Below are positions 1 through 11,998 of a stretch of 64,000 bases of DNA, piece by piece. The translations under genes were made by a program, and so were the position numbers. Numbering within the stretch: the first letter of the stretch is position 1; each line of letters starts with the position of its first letter. Source of the DNA: Escallonia rubra (taxonomy: Eukaryota > Streptophyta > Magnoliopsida > Escalloniales > Escalloniaceae); contig JAVXUO010001926.1 of NCBI GenBank assembly GCA_033065855.1, positions 1-64,000 on the forward strand. The letters are read 5' to 3'. The notes beneath the pieces are model-generated. The model did no database searches. It worked only from the letters and a program-made list of their open reading frames with translations, and was not told the origin of the DNA.

Positions 1-3000
1 AACTGCGGGACTAGGACCAGCTAGTGCAGACTTGAGTGGCAGCCATTCTATTGCTGGAAGATGGGGTTGGTCCTTGATCATCTTTCATTTATTCTTTACT
101 GTTACATTGAGTTTTTTGTGACGGTAGTCAGTAGAAGTTGAGATCTTTGTTTTCAAGAAAGAAATGCGGAGAGGAATTATCTTTTCGTCGAGAAGATTGT
201 GTTAGGTTTCGGGTTATGATCATATATATTAGATTACTTGAGTCAATGGGAACATATTACAAAATCTCTTTTTTCATCTCACCGCCGTTATACTTCATCT
301 GTGCAGTTAAACTTGAATTTTTTACCTGTTTAGTAAGAGTAGCCCAAGGAGGTGCTGATGAAAGTCAAATTTACGACGTCATTTCAAGCTATGTTACATG
401 GACTCTTTAGAATGTGTGTGGTAACCGTGTCGGACACTCGACACCTGAACATAGGTATGGAATATGTGTCCGACGCATCTCATAGGATATGGTACTATGA
501 ACACCATTTATAGTGTTTCTTTTAATTCTTTTGCCTTTGAGATGAGACAAGGTCTTAATTAAAATCACGTTCGTCCCAAAAAACACCATGTTGCCATAGA
601 AATAACTAAAAACTAATAGTTGAAATGAATCTTTTGCCGCACGCCCCATGTCTTGAGTTTTAAAAATTAGACGGATCCGACACTTGGACACGTATCCGAC
701 CTCGGCACTCGTACCGAGTCCTAACATAGGTTTAAGCCCTTTTGCACTTTTTCTGAAGTTCTGCATTTCTATTACTATATTCTTTGGCAGCATTTGTTGC
801 AAGCTGAGTTGTAGGCCTCCAGTCCTTGTAGCAGTCTCGTCTTGATAAAAGTTGATTTTGCTTGTGGTGAGAACAAATTGTAGGTTGGGCAGTATATGAC
901 AGTTGCTGAAGTTTGTTTGTTTGATACTTTTGCCTGATTAACTTGTACTTTTCGTGTAAAAGATCAAGAGCACGCATAAGGCAAAATTTAACTCCCTAGG
1001 AATCAGATTGAATTTGGACAAAAGTACAGTTACATGGTGTAAAGCGAAGGCGAGCAGATGGCCATTGCTGAAATTTTGTTTTTTGATACTTCTGCATGAC
1101 TAACTTGCACTTATTGTGCTGAAGATCAGGAGCACACGAAAAAACACAAACGCTAAGATTTCATGCCTAGAATCGGATCAATTTTGAATAAGATTGCCAG
1201 TAACATGGTATGGTATGAAGATCAGGAGGAAAAGGGGCTCCCCACTGCAGTAAAGAGCTCTGAAAATACTCCTACCTCCTTACTAATTTTGGTCATTCCT
1301 GACTATAGCAACTTTGACATGGCTTATCTAATCTTTTTTTTACTACTGGCTATTCTTAGGCTAGAAAACTTCATCGCCTCACAGATGCCAAGTGACGAGG
1401 ACAACCAATGACGACAAGCAAAGCAATATTGGGATTCAGGGCCCTAAACAATAAGGGTTTGCAGTTATTGGTTGTCCTTGCTTCCCGGGGGCTGAGTGAT
1501 TGGGTCCAAAACCTCAAGGGGTAGATAAGATCAACTTGAATCTCGCGAATGCTCGAAATGGGCTGGGAAACAGTTGTTACAGTAGGACTATGGGGGATCC
1601 TGATACTTTTTGCTTGTAATTTTCAGTGACAGGTTATATTTCCTTGACACCTTTTCGTAATCTTAAAAGCTACGAAGTGGTAGAGCCACACTAGCTAGTG
1701 AAGCAAGTAAAGTTATGAGCAAGATCCGCGTCTATGTATTCAGCAAATTCTGATTAGTCAACGTCGCTAAAAATCAAGAACGACCAAGTGGAGCGTATTT
1801 GTTTTCTTTAATGTTCTTGTCTTTGAATGTTCAAACTGCAGTCCTATCCCAGGACAAAAAGTTTCCAAGAATTATCGGTGGATTTACATTTAATTCTGCG
1901 TTATCAATGAATGATGCCTCATCTACTTATGAATGAACAAAGCCCGTGCTATTATGTGGGAAAATTTGTGCTAATCGTGCCCTTGGTCAAATTTATCCAT
2001 CTTACGAAAGGGAGCAGGTAAAAGTAGAATTAGGGTCGGTAGCCTACTTTACAATTAGTTTTCTTTTTTTCTTTTTTGGTGTTTTTGCATTTCATCAAAA
2101 GATAGAGGGCTTACAGAGACCAATATATATAGAAGCTGAGATCGCATTAACAAACAACAACAAAAAGTCATCTCAGTCACAGGGACAAACCCTGTCCCCT
2201 TGCCCCGTTGGCCACAGAGCTATTGCTATCTTGGTACGTTATCAAAAGACTGGAATCGTACTCGCCTTCGTTACTCCTGTGGGTTAAGCACCCTAGCTCT
2301 AGATGGGCCATGTGAAACCAAAATATTGAGCCCCTGCTAAAAGTGCAGATGTATTAGTTATTTTGACCTTCAAACAACTAACTAATAAGTGCTAATTGGT
2401 CAATAACATTGTTCTAATGACACAATTTTGTGAATAAATTAAAAAATCTTGTTCATATTCAGGAACTTACTGGTTAAATGTGTGCGTAGAGTTTTTGAGT
2501 TACATCTAGTAAGTATAAAAAATAAGTTGAGTGTATATATTTGGATGTACAAGTCAAATCTTTTGGATCGACTCGAGCTCAACTTGTATATATGTTCCTT
2601 CAACTTGTATGTATGGTCCTTCATGGTGAAAACTTGACTCCCCGTTAATCTCCCTAACACCTATTTAAACGCAACCCGTGTGTCATTCATCTCTTCGGTG
2701 GTAAGAACTTAATTCCCTTATTTAATTTTTTGAAACAAAATTTGTCTCCTTTTTCTTTCCCTGACTTGTTGGTCACATTGTTTGTTTTTGGGTACAACTA
2801 CCTGCATGTTTAACTTACGTAGTCAAACCCAATTACTTTCTCCAGCTATGACCAAGAAAACGGAGAATCTAATCTCAATGCAATATTACAATCACAATAT
2901 TGAATTTCAAAACATCTTCTGACAAATACTTGTCTGAAAACACATCTCACCATCCGAAGGTCGGAACCGGCAAAGTCGTCTATTGCTATCTACTGTGTAG

Positions 3001-3136
3001 CGCTATCTACTGGGTTGTATTCGTATTAACAGAACAAAATAATTAAAGAACAGGGGCAGTGTAAGCCTCAGAGGTACTACCCGAGTCTTGGGGAGGGTAA
3101 AGAAGGAAGGGATGAAGGAGATGGTAATACCCAAGA
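1..3136. other. intergenic stretch without a recognisable gene
   Basis: I find no coding region here with a recognisable protein family; open frames are short and look random. The first 120 bases are open in frame 2 and could be the tail of a gene lying to the left, but the translation matches nothing I know. About 900-1041 and 1063-1220 are two diverged copies of one sequence in tandem. Short stretches rich in GTGTCGGACAC-like words occur at 428-475 and 670-722 in opposite orientation. Upstream of 3137 lies the 3' flank of the ATL gene. Confidence 0.5.
900..1220. repeat. diverged tandem duplication, about 160-bp unit
   Basis: Two copies lie side by side, at about 900-1041 and 1063-1220. Shared words in the same order include TTGCTGAA, TTTGATACTT, AACTTG.ACTT, AGATCA.GAGCAC, CCTAG.AATC and TTACATGGT. 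Divergence is high, so the duplication is old. No function is visible. Confidence 0.6.
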
Positions 3137-3874
3137 TCACTGTCTCTCAATGTCTTCTGCAATTTCTTCTTGCCCATTTGATTGAATTCGTCGCGACGAT
3201 CTTTCCCTACTAAGCATCCTTCGAAAAGAACTCAATCGAGAGCTCGATCCACTAACCTTAGACGAGGGTTGTGCTGTGGCATCCGACGCTGTACATTCCT
3301 CGCCGGTCAAATTAGAGGTCACGACCTCGAGAGACGGCGGAGCAGAGGGTGGAACACCAACTGCAAGCTCATCAGACGGCTCATTCATTAGCCGCGGCTC
3401 AGCATCCGTGCGACAAATGGGGCACGTTGACTGCGTACTCAACCACTTGTCAATGCACTCTGCATGGAACTTGTGCTTGCAGTTTGGCAAAACCCTGACC
3501 GTTTCACCATCCTCTAGCATGCTCAAACAAACGGCACATTCCATCACTGCGGACCCTGTTTCGCCCTCGGTTTGCTTGAAGACGAAGGATGGGAGTGAGG
3601 AGATGACGAGCGGGTCGAGCCCGGTTTTCGGCTGCTCGCCGGCCTGGACCTGAACGGCTGCGAAGAAGCCTAGCTGGCGGAGTGCGGCTCTGCGGCGGGC
3701 TTGGCGGCGGAGGATATATCTTGCGTAGATGTGGAGGGCGGTGACGATTACGACGACGACGGAGAGGGAGATGATTGCCGTGAGCATGATCTTGCTGTTG
3801 ACATCGTAGGTGTTGCTCGGGGGGCGGTACCGCGGTGGAGGGAAGCCACGATCATCCCTGCCAGACATATCCAT
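3137..3874 (-). CDS. ATL-type RING-H2 E3 ubiquitin ligase (245 aa)
   Basis: Single-exon gene for a membrane-anchored RING-H2 protein of the plant ATL family. These proteins act as E3 ubiquitin ligases, recruiting an E2 enzyme through the RING. A proline-rich N-terminus (residues 10-20) precedes one hydrophobic membrane segment at about 29-50. A basic stretch with many arginines follows at 53-66. The family GLD motif is at 85-87. The RING-H2 spans 113-154 with C113, C116, C132, H134, H137, C140, C151 and C154 (CX2CX15CXHX2HX2CX10CX2C) and the ATL-type CIDKWL segment after C140. The C-terminal third is rich in serine and arginine and is probably disordered. Length and layout fit ATL proteins, which mostly lack introns. 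The start gives a full N-terminus ahead of the membrane segment. Which ATL member it is, and its substrate, cannot be told from here. It is the only intact host gene I see. Confidence 0.93.
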   Translation of the reverse strand: MDMSGRDDRGFPPPRYRPPSNTYDVNSKIMLTAIISLSVVVVIVTALHIYARYILRRQARRRAALRQLGFFAAVQVQAGEQPKTGLDPLVISSLPSFVFKQTEGETGSAVMECAVCLSMLEDGETVRVLPNCKHKFHAECIDKWLSTQSTCPICRTDAEPRLMNEPSDELAVGVPPSAPPSLEVVTSNLTGEECTASDATAQPSSKVSGSSSRLSSFRRMLSRERSSRRIQSNGQEEIAEDIERQ

Positions 3875-4400
3875 GGGTGGAGGGGGCCGGGGGTTTTTGG
3901 TTCCTCAAGGTGGGCGTAGAATGAGTCTTGAACATGATTTTTAAGTTGGGGGAAAGCTTGATTTTTCTCTCATTTCTTGCAATCTGTTGTGTGAACTTGA
4001 CTTCGTCAAGTGCGTAGAGTTCGATCCTGGAAAATGAAGGGGAAACAAGCATGTATATTTCAAGGGGTTTGACTGTTGAATGTTGACTTGCTGCATCCAG
4101 TATTTGTCCTCGATTCAATTTCTTATGATTTACCAACAGAAATTTCTTTGTTTGAAATAGAAGGAACAAAGGAATTTTTCTCTGATTCGATGTATTTTTA
4201 TGGGGTCTTTTACCAACAGAGTTCCCTTTGTTTGAAAATTGAAGGAACAAAGTGCATTTTCTCTTATTTTATTTTCCTCTCGTTTCTTGTTTTATTTGTT
4301 CTTCTTTGCTTTTGGTTGAGAGTTGGCGTGGCAAATATAAAGTGAAGGATACGGCGGGGAAAAAGTCTAAGGGAGAAAAAAACGTGAAAACGATGGGCTC
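3875..4400 (-). promoter_or_regulatory. upstream flank of the ATL gene, candidate promoter
   Basis: This is the 5' flank of the minus-strand ATL gene. I cannot fix a transcription start. A TATA-like word on the minus strand lies near 4333-4342, about 460 bases before the start codon. The most visible structure is a duplicated 54-bp block (4130-4184 and 4210-4264). Its role in expression is unknown. Confidence 0.35.
4130..4264. repeat. two direct copies of a 54-bp block upstream of the ATL gene
   Basis: Copies at 4130-4184 and 4210-4264 begin with TTACCAACAGA, share CTTTGTTTGAAA and GAAGGAACAAAG, and end with TTTTCTCT. They are about 80 bp apart start to start. They differ at a few positions, so they are not sequencing duplicates. 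They lie 255-390 bases upstream of the ATL start codon. Confidence 0.75.
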
Positions 4401-7400
4401 AATGACGTGGGATCGGTTGGCCGACTGATTGACTGATTTAACCAAAAAATGGAGTTGTGGGCTGACAGTTTTTGGGTCAGCCTCGGCCATCTGATTTTGG
4501 TGAGATTTGAACGTCACATAAGCCGGTGCAATTCAACACAAATTGCGTAAACTGTGCAGAAAGAGTAGGATTTAATGTCTATTCCAGTAGTTAAATATTC
4601 AAATATTTTACTCTGCCGCATCATTTGGAATGAAAACCTGAAAAGACCAACACTATGCATTAACATAACCGTATTTATCTTCTTCAATATAATAAGCTCA
4701 CTCGTCCATGAGCTCCGACTACAACTGCACATTATCGTCCCGAATGAGCTTGGTGTACACGCGTTTTCGTTACGGATAATTTCATGGTTTACACAGAAGA
4801 ACATTTCAATTTACTTTACATCACACTCGTTTTCATGCATTTTACTAAACCATACAAATGACTGACGTACGCACTATATACTGTGAAACTCAACGAACTA
4901 CATACATCTCCTAAAGCCAACCGTTTACGGTACATTTGAGAAGAAAAACTTCCTAGAAGCGTAAAAACAGGTGATCGGTGTGCTCATTCCTTTTTTTTTT
5001 AATTATTCTTGTTTGCATCATCTAGATATAAAGCCTGGTTGCGTGATATTATAGTGCACAAACATGACCTTCCGAGAGTCGTGGGTGCATGTCTTGTGCA
5101 CATTGACATTGCATCTTACTTCACACGTTATCACCACTCCCTTACCACGATCCAGCCGGCAGCTTCTGAAAAGATTCATTAGCACCATTGCCATATGAAT
5201 TACATAAGAGCCCCACTCCATGAGAGGCCTGCGCGCAGTGATATTCTGATTTCTGATATACAAGCTATCAATCCTACCAAATGCATGCGTACGGTTTCCG
5301 TTTTATAAATGGTTCATACTTTTAATATTAAGCCTTAATTACATATTGTAAGATTTTTGGACTCTATCACACAGAAAAAGTATAGTAAGTTTTTTCTTTT
5401 TTGAGAATTCAGTTTCTTTTACATTTTAATTCACTACACGATCTCTTACCTCACAGTCATTTTGCAATGATTGTTTACCTCAAAGTAACTAGAATCATTC
5501 TTTATAGCTAGATACTGTATATAATTACAATTTTTTTTGTGACTTGGATTTGATGCAAAGCATGGGTTTGTTTATGAAATGGAGAATTACGCGACGTCAT
5601 ATGATCGACTGAACAAGTTTTTTAAAAGTAATATAATAACGACTAAAAAAAAAAAATTGAAGTCGATGATTATTAATTCAGGCAAAACTTTCTCACATAA
5701 TAAATTAAGATTACCTCGAGGTTGTTTCTGGTGGGTCTTCGTTATAGAAGAAGGCCCATAAGTCAACAGTGTAGACTTTTGTGGAAGCATGTTAACGTTC
5801 CAGATCATTTCAATTCAATCTCCATATTTCCAAACCAACACGCCATTTACCTTGGACAGACTGACTTTGCGCTCTCGCTCTCGCTCTCTCATAATGGTAG
5901 AGTCTTCCGCAATTTGGGTCGGTTTGTTTTCCTTTTGCAAAGCTGATCTAAGAACACTCTTGAGCCAAAAGTCAGAGCTCCAGAGGACCAGAAGCTACAT
6001 AACAAAGATCTAAGAAGCCCAAAGGCTAAATAAGGATCTCTTCTTTCAAGGGTAGTTTAAGGGAAATGATTTTTTTTCCTAGGAACTAGAAACAGTTGCA
6101 TAACCACTCCAAATTGTCTACACCAAATAAGTTTTTCTTTGATAATTAAGATAAAGGCATAATAGATGTCATGCAGCAAGCAAAGGTTACGGCAAATTGG
6201 CATGACTAAGAAGGTCAAATTCAAAGGAAGCTACCAAGTAAAAACTAGTACAAATTATAATCAAACCAAAGCAGATGATATATTACATTCTGGCTTAAGA
6301 TATAATAACGGGTCAATACCCAACGATCTACATGTAACACCATGAAACTTGATAGGGAAAAAAAAAAAAAGAAGGAGCAGAACAAATAACACCAAGATTT
6401 AACCTTGATGGATTCAGATAAATGATTGTCATAGGAAATAAATTGTTTCTTTTGCTTTTTTTATATATTTTGTACTCTTTGTTTGGCGTTAAAAAGAATT
6501 TTTTTTTAGTGCAATTGTTGACTTTCTAGTATCAAACAAGGGAGTGAGTTTACACATTAAAAGGTGACCTCTCCCCAAAACAATTATGATAGTAGATTAC
6601 CCTTAAGACGTCTCTGTACTTAAAATTTCTCACGCAACTTCTTTCAGAATTCAAACTTTCATACTAACGAGACAACTTCTATCTAAATTCTAACTTATAT
6701 CACGAGGCAAGAAGTTGCTGTTTTAGTCATCCAAGTAAACTCCATACAACTTCTTCCTAAATTGAACAAGCAACTCATGCATTTCCAGCTGGTGCCCTGA
6801 TCGGATTAACTCCATTGTCAGATAAACAAGCTTTTAGGAGGCCTGGATTTCAAAGGTGGGAAGTTCAGTTCTATATGTTTATATGTATGCACGTTAGGCT
6901 TCAGTTTTTGGTTCTGCTTTTTGGGTCAAGTACGCCAACGCAAATTCTCCAACTTTTGACTCGTGTCAATCAATCACCCTGTTAGTCTTAAAATTCGTTC
7001 GATGAGTTTTGCGATGTTTAGGTATATGGTGGTTAAGCTGTGTTTTCTGGATGACTTAAATGGTTGGTGCTTCTAATGTGACGGAGCTATCCAATATATA
7101 AATGATGATCCATGGTGGCCATGTCATTTGTTGACCGGTGCGCTTCTTGATTGGTAATATACTCATTATTTGCGTACATTTCATAGTAGATCCGCTCCTT
7201 TAGACTTGAATTGAGGAATTAAAGAACATCAAGTGAAGAGTGAGAGGGGGGAGCTGCAAAGTGAGCTGCTCAGGAAAGACCAATGAATATGGCGAAAGTC
7301 TAAATAGGACTGTTTTTGTCTTTCAAATGCATTTAGGTGTTTAAAATGTAATAATGTAAGTAGCACGTGATAACCTAGAAGGCTACTTGCCCGGGTCTAG

Positions 7401-7937
7401 GGATCAGAGGGCGTAGCCCCGGGGGGTGGGGTGGGGCGGTTTTGGGAATAATTTGGTTACCAAATCACCACGGGTTAATAGTTGAGGGACTGTTACTGCA
7501 AGTCACTGTTCTTTTTGCACAATAACCTCATGGATCCCTTCCATATGAGACGAAAAGTTGTGGCTTTCATAGGAAATGGAGTGACTCTTGCTACAAGACT
7601 ATCACATATAGTAGGAGTGTACATGATAAATAAGACGTGTATCAAATCTGCATCTTACATTAGGCACGTATAAAAAATGAAAGACAATACCACTTGATCC
7701 GTGCATAAGATTATGAGCAGTTGGTTAGTAAGTTTGTTTAGCATTTCAGCATGCTATGCTTTGAAGATGCGTGCACCATCGATTAAACAAAAAGTGTCAC
7801 AAATTATATATACTAAGGTTTTCTTTGTGTGATAAATTTCACTTTGGGTATTTTGTGTGTGATCAAGCTGGTCCTAACTTTCTCTCTACAATTTTCTCTC
7901 ACTTCACACTCACCCTTACAGAATGCCTATTGGGTTT
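4401..7937. other. intergenic stretch without a recognisable gene
   Basis: Low-complexity AT-rich sequence with short open frames that match no family I know. It holds small simple-sequence tracts (A-runs near 5647 and 6359, a GCTCTC repeat near 5873-5895) and a G-rich patch at 7415-7440. I see no RNA gene, transposon end or promoter that I could support. Confidence 0.5.
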
Positions 7938-7994
7938 TGTGTGTGTGTGTGTGTGGTGGTAGGGGGGGGGGGGGGGGGGGGGGGGGGAGGGGGG
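7938..7994 (+). repeat. GT repeat followed by a 26-base G run
   Basis: A run of GT dinucleotides (7938-7955) is followed by 26 consecutive G (7962-7987), one A, then six more G. Homopolymers of this length are unstable and hard to sequence, so the true length may differ. The strand could form stacked G-quadruplexes. Confidence 0.9.
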
Positions 7995-8216
7995 CAATGG
8001 CGAACCTACGTGGTGACAAGGGGGAGCTGAAGCACCCCCTGACTTTTGAAAAAAAAAATTATTTTATTTGGTTTTCAGGAATCGCACCGACCCCGTTCCT
8101 GAGAAGCCGTCCCCAATCCCCGATACCCCGTTCGCTGAGACCCACACTCGGCAGTCTCTCTCTCTCTCTCTCTCACCGTTGTGACTCCGTGAGTGACCGA
8201 CAGTGGACTGATTGAG

Positions 8217-8520
8217 CTACTCCGACCAGATCTGGCCGGCAGCGACTTAACCCACCTTCAGACAATATATCTTGAAGAACGGGATGACCAGATCTTGAAG
8301 AACGGCCGACGACGAGACTTTGACTGCTACTCGGCTATCGGCTACTCCGTCCGACCAGATCTGGCCCCTGCTGGCGACAGCGACTGAACCCACCTTCAAA
8401 CAACAAATCTTGAAGAACGAGATGACCTCACGACAAGATCTTGAAGAACGGCCGACGACGATACTTCGACTGCTACTCAGCTGTCGGCTAGTCCGTCCGA
8501 CCAGATCTGGCCCTTCACGA
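8217..8520 (+). repeat. GC-rich minisatellite, unit about 130-145 bp, a little over 2 copies
   Basis: The word GACCAGATCTGGCC recurs near 8223, 8354 and 8499. Between these lie repeated blocks containing CTTGAAGAACG, CGGCCGACGACGA and ACTGCTACTC. The block is much more GC-rich than its surroundings and has only short open frames. A CT repeat lies just before it at about 8155-8174. Confidence 0.7.
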
Positions 8521-8834
8521 CCTCACCCCTGACGGCGACTGCAACTGAAGCCGCTCAGGCAACGCCGCGATGACACCGACGATCCCTGCTCTGCTGCTTG
8601 ATCTGCTGCTACTTGACTGCTGCGAGTCTTTGACTGCTTGTGGAGTATTTGGTATATAACTTTTGTACACTTGTAAAATTATTGTTATCACAGACTCCAT
8701 CTTAATTATGCTAATTGATTATTACTGTTGCCGACTAAGAAAATTTAATAATGAAAATAAAAGACAAACAAGTGCTGAAGTGCACCAGCAAAAAGGAAAA
8801 GAATTAAAAAAGAAAATTTTTATTTATGATCATA

Positions 8835-9125
8835 CACTACAAGGAATAAGGCTTTTAGCGACGGGAAAATTCATCGCTAAAAGCCTAGATTCCGTCGCTA
8901 AAACTTTTAGAGACGGAATCCCCGTCTCTAAAAGTCTCTCGTATGAAAGGTCGTTACTAAAAGTTTTACGATAGAATTATAAAATCTGTCGTCTAATATA
9001 GAACGTTTGGCAACGAATTTATTTCTAAATTAGCGACGGAATATCCGTCGCTAATTCTATTTTAATTTATTTTCTGTGTTTAAGGAAATTAGCGACGGGA
9101 TAAAAAATTTAGTGAGGAAATTAAT
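8835..9125 (+). mobile_element. left end of a CACTA (En/Spm) transposon; other end not found
   Basis: The stretch begins with CACTACAAGGAATAAGGC, a typical CACTA terminal inverted repeat. It continues with subterminal copies of TTAGCGACGG in both orientations (for example at 8856-8900, 9031-9054 and 9090-9099). This is the same subterminal vocabulary as in the full element at 18159-30454. I could not find a matching right end, so the element is probably truncated. The B3-domain fragment and simple repeats follow directly, which would fit a gene piece carried inside the element, but without a right end that stays open. Confidence 0.75.
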
Positions 9126-9403
9126 CCCTCACTAAAAGTTTATTTATTTTTTAATGCCCAAACCNGCAATAAAACATTCAAACCAATTGGGTCTCATCCT
9201 CCGTCAACAATCTCAATATCTCAAACGCACGATTAACAATCTAATCAATTAATAACCTAAAATCATCGATCAATAATCACAATTATCAAATGCACAATTA
9301 ACAACCTAAAATTATCACACAAATAGTCCATGTTCAAATAACACAAAAATGTACATATCCGATGCAATTAATTTAAAAATATTGTCTATTTACGGCTCAG
9401 AGT

Positions 9404-9846
9404 TCAACATTGGGGGAAATGATTTTCACAACTGCTTTGATCAAACACCAGTACTTGAAAACGCATTTGCCCCATGTGTTGAAAGATTGCAAAGTCTCCT
9501 AGATGGAGGTCATGCTGCTGCACGAATTCGTTACAACCCTCTTCGAAGCAAAGTTCCTCTTGGCCAAGCTTCTTCTTCAATTTAACAGGCCATGACCCCT
9601 TACGGCTGGTTAAAGTTGCTTCAAATCTCAATGTGGTAAGCAATCTGCAAAATGCTACCGGTATGGCCTAACATATTCATAATACAGTAAGACAGGTAAG
9701 TTTTTAACCAAAGATAAAACTTTTAACACACACGAAAACACAGAGAAAGCGGGATGGCTTACAAGTTCTATATGAAAACCAGGCATCATGACCTTGAAGA
9801 AGTGTCTGCCGACTGAAATGTCCATGTTCACCGAAGCAGAAGCCAT
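9404..9846 (-). pseudogene. B3 DNA-binding domain gene fragment (REM/VRN1-like), two exons, broken
   Basis: Two pieces on the minus strand together cover most of one plant B3 domain. Exon 1 (9763-9846) starts with ATG and includes RHFFKVMMPGFHIEL, the usual first strand of REM-type B3 domains. It ends at a GT donor. After a 118-bp intron a TTTTGCAG acceptor leads into exon 2 (9404-9644), with SWPVKL, a CNEFVQQHDLHLGDFAIF segment and VLVFDQSSCE near the end. The frame does not carry across this splice, and roughly a dozen residues expected between the two parts (the IPPAF region) are missing. The protein stops right after the domain, while REM and VRN1 proteins are longer. I read it as a decayed or captured fragment, not a working gene. 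It sits 280 bp inside a CACTA end. Confidence 0.72.
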
Positions 9847-11998
9847 TTAACCTACTTTAACATGAAAAACCAATCGAGCATTATTCAATTGACGAGCATC
9901 AATTTCATAACTGAATTAAATCTGTTAAATGTCACACTGTATAAGACCTTTAAGCTTTTAGTAACTAAATTTTATTAAAGTGATGCACATAAAACAAACG
10001 CAGAGAACACAACAAGCACATAGATCTTTCGAAGTACCTAGATTTTCTATAAAAGTACTATCAAGTGTCACTGTTTTCTACATTTTTGCCATCAACCGAG
10101 CGAAAAGAACTTTTAGCGGCAATTTTAAAGTAAACAACACTACATAGTAGTAAGAGAACTAAAATCAGAAATTTGCTTGCCACTGATTGATAAAAGGAGA
10201 TAAGATTAGAACATGCTTGTTACAATTATCTTTGTGCGGCGAGAAGGCAATTAAACCTCATGAACTAAGCCTGCTCATGAGTCATGACCTCCGTAGTGCC
10301 CTTACCGTAAGATAAAATTAAAAGCATGTATATCTTGAGTAACACTAGCGCAATTTCATTCGAGGCAATAGGCATAATATGTACCGACAGACATCGTCAA
10401 TCGGACGCGGTGTCCATGTCTGTGCTACCTAATAGATATCTTAATCCAATTGGGTCCAATCCTCCGTCAACAATCTCAATTCTCAAATACTCAATGCAAT
10501 AAAAATTACACATTCAATCCAATTGGGTCCCATCCTCTGTCAACAATCTCAATATCTCAAATGCTCAATGCACAATCAACAATCTTAATTCTCAAATGTT
10601 AAATACAGAGTCAACAATCTCAATTCTCAATTCTCAATTCTCAATTCTCAATTCTCAATTCTCAATTCTCAATTCTCAGATGCTCAATGCACAATTAACT
10701 TAATATAGATAAGTCTAACAATTAGAACTAAATCACAGATTTCTCAGATAGTTATTGCATTACTGCAAAATGGGAAATGTAATCTAAGAGAATGCATAGT
10801 TCAAATTCTACCATTTCCTTTCTGTAGCTTGTATATCAGATAGCATGCATGGCAAGAATGTAGTGCAAAATACCCTAAAATATGGTTGTTGAGGGAGGGG
10901 GGGTGGCACCCTAATTTTGTGCATTCTTCTTCGAGTCTCCATTGGCTTTCTCAGGTTTGTTTTCCAAAGGACAAACCCCATACATTATCGTGGGGTGTTT
11001 CTATCATTTTTTATTGCCATTTCATGAGATTGTCTTCTCTTTTTAATTGAGTTTAGAAACTCTATGATTCTTACTTTTTTAATATTCATGATATGTCATG
11101 ACTTTGTTGTATTTTCATGTTGAGTGTAAAGCCACAAAAGGCTGAACTAATAAATATTTTGTAGCTTTTATTTATCAAATGATATTCTGTCATTTACCAA
11201 AAAAAGAAAGGAAGTCTCAATTTCATCCTTCTTCCTTTATATTTCGTTTACTTAATAAGAATTTATGGTTATTACCTATGCCTCGAGATACTTTCTCAAG
11301 GCAGACAATTGAAGTGCAAAATATTAGCTCACATGCAGTTCGTTACCTAATGGCTTCACAATCTTATATGTCCCCCATTAATGTCTTTGTAGCTATAAAA
11401 CCAACAAAAGAATGGTGGAAAATCCTAGCCTTGACAGGCGTGATGATGGGATACAAACTTTTGAGTTAGGAAATCAAATAAAAAAAATCCAACTGCTTCC
11501 TTATCTAATTGAGTGGAGATACATGGCAAAAGGATCTAAATATGTAATAAAATAATATCCGCCATAATCGGCATGAGAGTTACTGAGAGAAGAGGATAGA
11601 AAACAAGGACACTATCACCATCCTAAGGCTAATTTCAAGCAACAGTTTAGAGTTGGCATGGCATGAAAACTAGTCTGTGATACGCTCCTTTAATCTGGGG
11701 AAGGTTTGGAACAGATCCAAAGTTTATCACAAAGCATGACGAAGCAATCTCAGGCTAATGGCTAGCGAGTTGATCTTTAATGGGAATGAATTTGATTTGG
11801 AGAAGTATGTGGAAAACTTGGTCAAAAGTAAAATGAATATCCATTTTAAAGTACTTTGTTCTAGCATAGAAATTGGGTATAACAGACAGATAGGTTCCAT
11901 CTAGGCTGTCACGCTAGAGAATTGGGGGTCTCCGGAGATACATAAAGTTCGCAATAGACAGATTGTAGCCAGAGTAATTTTTCTCTCATTGCAAAAAC
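9847..11998. other. intergenic stretch with short simple repeats, no recognisable gene
   Basis: At 9175-9230 and again at 10440-10560 the sequence repeats blocks around CCAATTGGGTC and GTCAACAATCTCAAT, so the B3 fragment is flanked by related repeats. A CAATTCT tandem repeat fills 10621-10678. A 96-codon open frame on the plus strand at 11179-11469 matches no family I recognise, and I do not call it a gene. Confidence 0.45.
10621..10678. repeat. (CAATTCT)n microsatellite, about 8 copies
   Basis: The seven-base unit CAATTCT repeats without interruption about eight times. It appears to have grown from a longer local repeat containing CAACAATCTCAATTCTCAAA at 10470-10620. Confidence 0.9.

Noticed and set aside
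420-722. Inverted pair of GTGTCGGACAC-like words, possible MITE ends
   Set aside because: The matches are short and patchy and no target duplication is visible.
3276-3653. 125-codon plus-strand frame across the ATL gene
   Set aside because: It is the antisense shadow of the RING-H2 gene; the minus-strand protein has all zinc ligands.
7995-8050. CAATGGCGAACCTACGTGG resembles the start of some plant hAT elements
   Set aside because: No matching inverted end and no 8-bp duplication could be found; the resemblance is short.
11179-11469. 96-codon open frame on the plus strand
   Set aside because: No recognisable family, no promoter or splice context; not supported as a gene.
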